The position numbers and the translations under genes are program-made. From assembly GCA_021772735.1 (NCBI GenBank), contig JAJFLK010000326.1, positions 1 through 10,468 of the forward strand: a stretch of 10,468 nucleotides of DNA, in the 5' to 3' direction. Below, one piece after another: positions 6,242 to 10,468 of the stretch (position 1 is the first letter of the stretch; each line of letters begins with the position of its first letter). Source of the stretch: Candidatus Sumerlaeota bacterium. GTDB taxonomy: Bacteria > Sumerlaeota > Sumerlaeia > MVZB01 > JAJFLK01. Under the pieces are notes generated by a model that made no database searches, was not told the origin of the DNA, and was given only the letters and a program-made list of their open reading frames with translations.

Positions 6242-6983
6242 CCCACAGCGGGCCACGAAGCAGCGGAAAAATATCCTTCTCGGCGTGCTCGAGATCGTGG
6301 ATGTAATCGATTTCGGTCCAGGGCAGGTCGCCAACGGCCAGGATATGAAACTCGAATTCGCCGAGAAGATATTGAATTCCATCCGGCACCCAGCAGATGC
6401 CACGGTCGTGATCGCGCTCGCGGCCCAGCTCGATCATCCGCCGCGCTGCGCCCTGCCCGAGGTGAAGGACACCCAAATTTTCGGCCTGTGCCTCGCGCGG
6501 ATCGATCAGCTTGGATATGCGTTCGATGCGGCCCGCGTCGTCGACGACAATCTTCATCTCTTCCTCGCCGAAGGTGTCGCAATAATCGGCGAGCAGCACG
6601 TTCTCGCGCTCGTCGTCCAGAAGCCGACGCATCAGCTCGGGATGAAAAAGCACATCGGAATTGAGGATCAGCAGACCTGCGTGGCCGATATCGAGCGACG
6701 AGCATCCGAGTGAATCGAAAGAGTTGGTCTTGTCGTAGAGATCGTTGTGCGCGTATCCGACGCGTCCGTCGAGCACCTCACGCACGCGATCCGCCCCATG
6801 GCCGGTGACGACCTGGATATCCCGGACTCCGGCCAGTTCCAGTGCGCGCACCTGATGCTCGAGGATGGTCCGACCGCCGACCTCGATCAGGCACTTGGGC
6901 ACATGCTCGGTGAGCGGGAGCAGCCGATTTCCTCGCCCGGCGGCGAGGATGACGGCAGGTGGTCTGGGTTTGGTTTCGCTCAT
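6234..6983 (-). CDS. LicC/IPCT-type nucleotidyltransferase (NTP-transferase family)
   Basis: The 249-residue protein should transfer a nucleotide from CTP or another NTP to a phosphorylated small molecule or sugar. The nucleotide-binding signature is 'VILAAGRGNRLLPLT' at 11-25, followed by 'PKCLIEVGG' at 29-37. 'LILNSDVLF' at 105-113 carries metal-binding Asp110, 'ISK' is at 156-158, and 'PWTEIDYIHDLEHAE' at 221-235 carries the second conserved acidic cluster. This end and the overall length resemble choline-phosphate and inositol-phosphate cytidylyltransferases (LicC, IPCT) more than long glucose- or mannose-1-phosphate enzymes with a left-handed helix domain. The substrate cannot be assigned: phosphocholine, inositol phosphate and a sugar-1-phosphate are all possible. 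No partner transferase, phosphatase or kinase of a LicD or DIPP type is present in this window. The ATG lies 18 bases after the recJ stop, and the stop overlaps the next gene by 8 bases. Confidence 0.85.
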   Translation of the reverse strand: MSETKPRPPAVILAAGRGNRLLPLTEHVPKCLIEVGGRTILEHQVRALELAGVRDIQVVTGHGADRVREVLDGRVGYAHNDLYDKTNSFDSLGCSSLDIGHAGLLILNSDVLFHPELMRRLLDDERENVLLADYCDTFGEEEMKIVVDDAGRIERISKLIDPREAQAENLGVLHLGQGAARRMIELGRERDHDRGICWVPDGIQYLLGEFEFHILAVGDLPWTEIDYIHDLEHAEKDIFPLLRGPLWDE

Positions 6984-7001
6984 TTCAATCTGCCGTTCAG
7001 G

Positions 7002-8765
7002 TCACTTACCGGTCGAAAAATCTTTGAGCTGAAGTTCGAGATTGGTCCGCCCGGCCCAGCGATTGACGAAAGGCGTGGCCGCTAGCCGGAGATTCTTGCA
7101 TCCGGCCCGTAGCTCATCTGCGCGGTCTGCCATGGCAAACCCGATGGCCCAGACCGAGCGGCCGTCGGGTCCGGCGAGGTGGAGCTTGATGTGCCGGCCC
7201 TTCAGAATTCGCGGCTCTTCGACCAGCGTGAGCCCTTCGATGGCGATCACCGGACGCGCATTGGCCATTCCGAAGGGTTCGAGTTTCTCCAACGCTCTGG
7301 CGTTGTCCATTGTCAGATCCTCGCAGGTCGCGGTCGCGTCGATCCGCAGGCTTGGGATCAACGCCTCGCTCGGGAGCGCGCCGCGAGCGTGGACATCCAG
7401 CGACGCGCAGAAATCGGCGAGGGCAGAGCTGCGCAGCCTAAGTCCGGCCGCCATGGTGTGTCCGCCGAATCGCTCCAGATGGCCCGAGCATGCGTCGAGC
7501 GCCGCGTGGACATCGAAGCCGCGCACCGAACGCGCAGAGCCTTTCGCCCAGCCATTCTCGATTCCCAGGACGATCGCGGGCCGGTGATATCGCTCCAGGA
7601 TGCGCGAGGCGACGATGCCGATGACACCGGGGTGCCAGCCTTCGCTATGGACGACAATGACCGGCGAATCGCTGGCCTCGTCGATCAGGCCGAACGCTTC
7701 CTCGGTGATATCTGCTTCGATGCGGCGGCGATCCGAATTGAACCGGTCGAGCATCGATGAGAGTTCACGGGCGCGGTTCGTATCCTCGGTCACGAGCAAT
7801 TCGAGCGCGCGCTCGGCGTGATCGGTTCGCCCGGCGGCATTGAGGCGCGGAGAGATCTTGAAGGCGAGATCGCCGGTCGTGACTTCCTCGATCGGGACGT
7901 TGATGAGTTGGGCCAGTTGTTGCAGGCCGACGCGCGCGCCATCGCGAAGCACGGGCATCCCGTTCGCGACGAGGCGGCGGTTCTCGTCCTTCAGCGGAAC
8001 AATGTCGGCGACGGTGCCCAACGCCACCAGATCCAGTTGCGAGCGTAGAAACTGTTTTGCATCGTTCGCCTCGACGCCGCGCGATTTCAGCATCGCATGG
8101 GCCAGCTTAAACGCGACGCCTGCCCCGCACAGTTCCTTGAACGGATAATCGCATCCAGGCTGCTTGGGATCGATCACCGCGACCGCCGGCGGTAGATTCT
8201 CGCCCGGCTCGTGATGATCGGTCACGATGACGTCCACGCCCAGGCGGTTTGCCTCGGCGACCTCTTCGATCGCGGTAATCCCGTTATCGACCGTGATGAG
8301 AAGCTTTACGCCACGCTCGGCGAACTTGCGAATCGCCTCAACGTTTAATCCGTAACCCTCGTCCAGGCGATGCGGAATATAGGTGTCGATCCCGGCGCCG
8401 AGGAATCCGAACGCGCTCGCGACGATCGCCGTCGAGGTGATCCCGTCCACATCGTAATCGCCGTAAACGAGGACCGATTCGCGGCGTTCCAGCGCGAGGC
8501 CGATGCGCGCGACTGCCGCGTCCATGCCTGCCATCTCAAAGGGATCGTGCAGACCAGAGAGCGCCGGGCGCAGGAAGGCCTCGACCTCTCCGGCGCTGGC
8601 AAATCCGCGCGCCGAAAGAATCCGAGAGATCAGGGGCGATAAGCGCGCCTCATTCTGGAGACGCCCCGCGGCGGCACGATCCAGTGGGCGAACATCCCAC
8701 CTTGCCGGGGGCCGATCGCGAAGCGCGACGTATGAGTGATCGGAGGGTCTGGTGACGGTCGTCAA
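7002..8765 (-). CDS. recJ: Single-stranded-DNA-specific 5'-3' exonuclease RecJ
   Basis: RecJ degrades single-stranded DNA 5' to 3' in RecF-pathway recombination, mismatch repair and replication-fork processing, using Mn or Mg. The 587-residue length is typical. The DHH domain has 'VYGDYDVDG' at 100-108, 'TVDNG' at 158-162, 'VTDHHEPG' at 181-188 and 'VALGTVADIVPL' at 247-258, which together supply the metal-binding aspartates and histidines. 'ISPRLNAAGR' at 304-313 follows. The DHHA1 part shows 'GWHPGVIGIVASR' at 376-388, 'KGSARSVRGFDVH' at 408-420 and 'RFGGHTMAAGL' at 432-442. The last 85 or so residues fit the OB-fold domain. The start is a TTG at 8765: no ATG or GTG occurs in frame until well inside the conserved region, and homologues need about this much N-terminus. 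No clear ribosome-binding site precedes it, so expression may be weak. It is the first gene of the five-gene run and is divergent from the DUF1015 gene. Confidence 0.96.
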   Translation of the reverse strand: MTTVTRPSDHSYVALRDRPPARWDVRPLDRAAAGRLQNEARLSPLISRILSARGFASAGEVEAFLRPALSGLHDPFEMAGMDAAVARIGLALERRESVLVYGDYDVDGITSTAIVASAFGFLGAGIDTYIPHRLDEGYGLNVEAIRKFAERGVKLLITVDNGITAIEEVAEANRLGVDVIVTDHHEPGENLPPAVAVIDPKQPGCDYPFKELCGAGVAFKLAHAMLKSRGVEANDAKQFLRSQLDLVALGTVADIVPLKDENRRLVANGMPVLRDGARVGLQQLAQLINVPIEEVTTGDLAFKISPRLNAAGRTDHAERALELLVTEDTNRARELSSMLDRFNSDRRRIEADITEEAFGLIDEASDSPVIVVHSEGWHPGVIGIVASRILERYHRPAIVLGIENGWAKGSARSVRGFDVHAALDACSGHLERFGGHTMAAGLRLRSSALADFCASLDVHARGALPSEALIPSLRIDATATCEDLTMDNARALEKLEPFGMANARPVIAIEGLTLVEEPRILKGRHIKLHLAGPDGRSVWAIGFAMADRADELRAGCKNLRLAATPFVNRWAGRTNLELQLKDFSTGK

Positions 8766-8800
8766 GGAAGTTGCTCGGAGTTTGGTTAGAGAAAAAATAG

Positions 8801-8820
8801 AGCCTCAGCACGCTGAGTCT
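8801..8820. promoter_or_regulatory. Palindrome overlapping the recJ promoter -10 and transcription start
   Basis: CTCAGC (8804-8809) and GCTGAG (8812-8817) are perfect inverted copies around a 2-base centre. Two further pairs follow after one mismatch, out to 8801 and 8820. The site covers the downstream end of the predicted -10 and the expected start point, the classic place for a repressor operator. A 2-base loop cannot form a full RNA hairpin, which favours a DNA-binding site. The T-run at 8797-8792 (minus strand) makes a terminator or attenuator the alternative reading. Confidence 0.35.
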
Positions 8821-8844
8821 AGACGCGGGCGGGCGCAAAGTCAA
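8816..8844 (-). promoter_or_regulatory. Sigma70-type promoter for the recJ-ddl operon
   Basis: On the minus strand TTGACT (8844-8839, 5 of 6 matches) and TAGACT (8821-8816, 4 of 6) are separated by 17 bases. Transcription would start near 8809, about 44 bases before the recJ TTG start. Its position in the only sizeable gap upstream of the operon supports it as the main operon promoter. Confidence 0.5.
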
Positions 8845-8850
8845 TTTGAC
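8840..8850. promoter_or_regulatory. Small palindrome GTCAATTTGAC carrying TTGAC on both strands
   Basis: An 11-base perfect inverted repeat with a single central base lies in the divergent gap. On the minus strand it supplies the recJ -35 (TTGACT). On the plus strand it offers TTGACG at 8846-8851, which could be the -35 of the DUF1015 gene. No good plus-strand -10 lies 16-18 bases downstream, so the second role is unproven. Confidence 0.35.
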
Positions 8851-8981
8851 GCAGCGTGCAAGGGAGGAGAGCAAAAATTCTTCATGCGAACTCCGCGCCG
8901 CAACGCTAGATTGGCCCGCCGGTTCCTTGCGCACGTTTCGCGTTCGAGCCCACGCCCCATCGAAAGGTTGCTCCCTTCTTC

Positions 8982-10388
8982 ATGGCCGATGTTCGCCCCT
9001 TTGCCGCCCTGCGTTATGGCCCGGCCCTCGCCCAAAACCTGGCCGAGGTGCTCACACCGCCATACGACGTCATCTCGCCGGCGATGCAGTCCGATCTTTT
9101 CGCGCGTCATCCGAAGAATCTGGTCCGCATTGATCTGAGCGCGGATGAGGCGGGCGACAACGAGACCGAGAATCGATATACGCGCGCGGGCCGGACTCTC
9201 GCGCAATGGATTGACGAGGGAACGCTCGTGCGTGATGCCGAGCCCGCGCTCTACGTTTACGAACAGGAATTCAGCATGCCGGATGGCGGCCGACGCCGGC
9301 GCCGTGGGTTCTTCGCGGCGGTCCGCATCGAGGACTTTGAGGATGAGGGCGGGATCAAGGCGCACGAGCGCACATTCGAAGGCCCCAAGGCCGATCGGCT
9401 CCGGCTGACCCGCGCGACGCAGTGCAACTTGAGCCCGATATTCAGCATTTACGACGACCCCGAAGGCGGCATCGACCGCACTTTGGCCGAGGTCGCGGCC
9501 CGAGCCCCGGACGCCGAGGCCACGATCGACAGCATCATGCACCGGCTTTGGGTCGAGCGCGGCGAGGCTCTCACTCGCGAGGTCGCCGAGACTCTGGCCG
9601 ATAAACCGCTCTACATCGCCGATGGGCATCATCGCTACGAGACAAGCATCAACTACCGACGCGAGCTGCGGGCGCAGGCTGGAACGGGCGAGCAGATGGC
9701 CGCCAGCCAGGCCCCCTTCGATTCCACGCTGATGTTCCTGGCCAATATGCACGGCGAGGGCATGGAGATCCTGCCGACGTATCGGATGATTCCAGCCGCC
9801 GCGCCCGATTTCGGAGTCGAAAAAGTTTTGGAATCACTGGCCGAGCACTTCGAGATCGAACTGATCGGCGGAGCGGGAGATGACGCGGACGGTGGTGCCG
9901 AAACTAATGATCGCTCGCCCCGCGCCGTGGCCGCCAATCTGATCGCGCGTCTCGCGGCCTCGGGCGAGGATGCGCTCTCGCTCGTCATGCTTACGCCCGA
10001 TGGCCGGGCGCGGATGCTCCGGCTTCGGCCCGGCGCGGACCCGGCCGTGATGATCCCTGATTCCGACGTGACCATTGAGGTCCAGCGGCTTGATGTTTCG
10101 ATTCTTCATCGTTTCATTTTCGATCGCGTTTGGCTCGGCTCAAGCGGGACCGAACTCGGCCACGACGACATCGCATACGTCAAGGACGCCGCCGAGGTGA
10201 TCGAGCGGATTGGCGGTGATGAATTCCAGGCGGCGTTCCTGCTCAACCCGACCCGCATGGAGCAGGTCTGCGAAGTCGCGGGACTCGGCATGCGGATGCC
10301 GCAGAAATCGACTTACTTCTACCCGAAGGTCATCACCGGCATGGTGATCCGGATGATGGGGAATATCGGAACCGCGGACGACTCGTGA
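8982..10388 (+). CDS. DUF1015 family protein
   Basis: The protein has 468 residues from the ATG at 8982. No other start codon lies in frame in the immediate upstream gap, and a weak AAAGG sits at 8963. The family is widespread in bacteria and its function is not firmly known to me. Family landmarks are the N-terminal 'ADVRPFAALRY' at 2-11, 'PPYDVI' at 26-31, 'HERTFEGPKADRL' at 128-140, 'NLSPIFSIYDD' at 149-159, 'YIADGHHRYET' at 211-221, and the C-terminal 'MPQKSTYFYPK' at 439-449. The 'DGHHR' motif recalls the ParB/sulfiredoxin-like nucleotide-binding fold, including free serine kinases, so nucleotide-dependent catalysis is an inference. There is no signal peptide or membrane helix, so it is probably cytoplasmic. 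Residues about 297-313 form an Asp/Gly-rich insert that may explain a length somewhat above what I recall for the family. It is transcribed alone, divergently from recJ, and is followed directly by a GC-rich composite repeat. Confidence 0.9.
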   Translation: MADVRPFAALRYGPALAQNLAEVLTPPYDVISPAMQSDLFARHPKNLVRIDLSADEAGDNETENRYTRAGRTLAQWIDEGTLVRDAEPALYVYEQEFSMPDGGRRRRRGFFAAVRIEDFEDEGGIKAHERTFEGPKADRLRLTRATQCNLSPIFSIYDDPEGGIDRTLAEVAARAPDAEATIDSIMHRLWVERGEALTREVAETLADKPLYIADGHHRYETSINYRRELRAQAGTGEQMAASQAPFDSTLMFLANMHGEGMEILPTYRMIPAAAPDFGVEKVLESLAEHFEIELIGGAGDDADGGAETNDRSPRAVAANLIARLAASGEDALSLVMLTPDGRARMLRLRPGADPAVMIPDSDVTIEVQRLDVSILHRFIFDRVWLGSSGTELGHDDIAYVKDAAEVIERIGGDEFQAAFLLNPTRMEQVCEVAGLGMRMPQKSTYFYPKVITGMVIRMMGNIGTADDS

Positions 10389-10390
10389 TC

Positions 10391-10466
10391 GGACCGGCGG
10401 GGGCGCCGGTCCCACATCTATCTAATCCGGAAGTGCTAAAGTGTGGAACCGGCGCCCCCGCCGGTT
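10391..10466. repeat. Composite GC-rich inverted repeat (REP/BIME- or MITE-like)
   Basis: ACCGGCGGGGGCGCCGGT (10393-10410) and its exact reverse complement (10448-10465) form an 18-base inverted repeat. After one mismatch, CCACA (10412-10416) pairs with TGTGG (10442-10446), leaving a 25-base AT-richer centre. Each arm is also palindromic by itself. The left is a 9-base stem with a GGGG loop (10391-10412) and the right an 8-base stem with a CCCC loop (10447-10466). It starts 3 bases after the DUF1015 stop and may run beyond the window. The design resembles paired REP elements (BIMEs) or a miniature transposable element. There is no T-tract, so a standard intrinsic terminator is less likely, though it could still block read-through or protect the mRNA 3' end. 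Confidence 0.8.
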
Positions 10467-10468
10467 GA

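Noticed and set aside
8790..8820. Intrinsic terminator (palindrome plus T-run) on the minus strand
   Set aside because: No minus-strand gene lies upstream to be terminated. The predicted recJ start is inside the palindrome, and a 2-base loop is sterically poor, so an operator is preferred.
8860..9138. Strong Shine-Dalgarno-like AAGGGAGGAG before an ATG at 8884
   Set aside because: The spacing of about 15 bases is long. The resulting frame is Arg-rich, lacks any domain and runs into the DUF1015 coding region out of frame.
8841..9752. Minus-strand open frame of 303 codons opposite the DUF1015 gene
   Set aside because: The plus-strand product has full-length DUF1015 landmarks, and the minus frame crosses the divergent promoter region.
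10391..10466. The repeat as part of a CRISPR array
   Set aside because: The copies are inverted rather than direct, only two are seen, and no cas gene is present.

Overview
This is a GC-rich chromosomal segment with densely packed genes, from what looks like a free-living Gram-negative bacterium. It has a D-Ala-D-Ala ligase, a metal regulator very like proteobacterial MntR, membrane-anchored or lectin-like surface proteins, and a GC-rich palindromic repeat. The phylum cannot be fixed from the sequence; an uncultured lineage of the Planctomycetota, Sumerlaeota or Hydrogenedentota type is a low-confidence guess. No rRNA, tRNA, CRISPR array, transposase or phage gene was seen.

Layout. (1) Positions 1-867, plus strand: the 3' part of a gene whose product has an acidic linker followed by a concanavalin A-like (LamG-type) beta-sandwich. 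(2) Positions 890-3489, minus strand, convergent with the first gene: in transcription order, an MntR-type metalloregulator, a small Kdo/RIO-type kinase with a basic tail, and a membrane-anchored GH113-like TIM-barrel protein. A good sigma70-type promoter lies just upstream of mntR. (3) Positions 3592-8765, minus strand: five tightly packed housekeeping genes, in transcription order recJ, a LicC/IPCT-type nucleotidyltransferase, 5-formyltetrahydrofolate cyclo-ligase, trmB and ddl. Three junctions overlap by 4 to 8 bases and the fourth has an 18-base gap, so this is almost certainly one translationally coupled operon. (4) Positions 8766-8981: a divergent intergenic region with a recJ promoter and two palindromes. 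(5) Positions 8982-10388, plus strand: a complete DUF1015-family protein, followed by a composite inverted repeat of REP/BIME or MITE character at the right edge.

The operon joins DNA repair (RecJ), activation of a phosphorylated small molecule or sugar, folate salvage, tRNA m7G46 methylation and peptidoglycan precursor synthesis. These do not form one pathway, and co-transcription probably reflects growth-linked expression. I found no clear undescribed system. The items most worth a second look are the right-edge composite repeat, the palindrome at the recJ promoter, the DGHHR motif of the DUF1015 protein, the altered glycine loop of the folate enzyme, and the kinase/TIM-barrel pair downstream of mntR.
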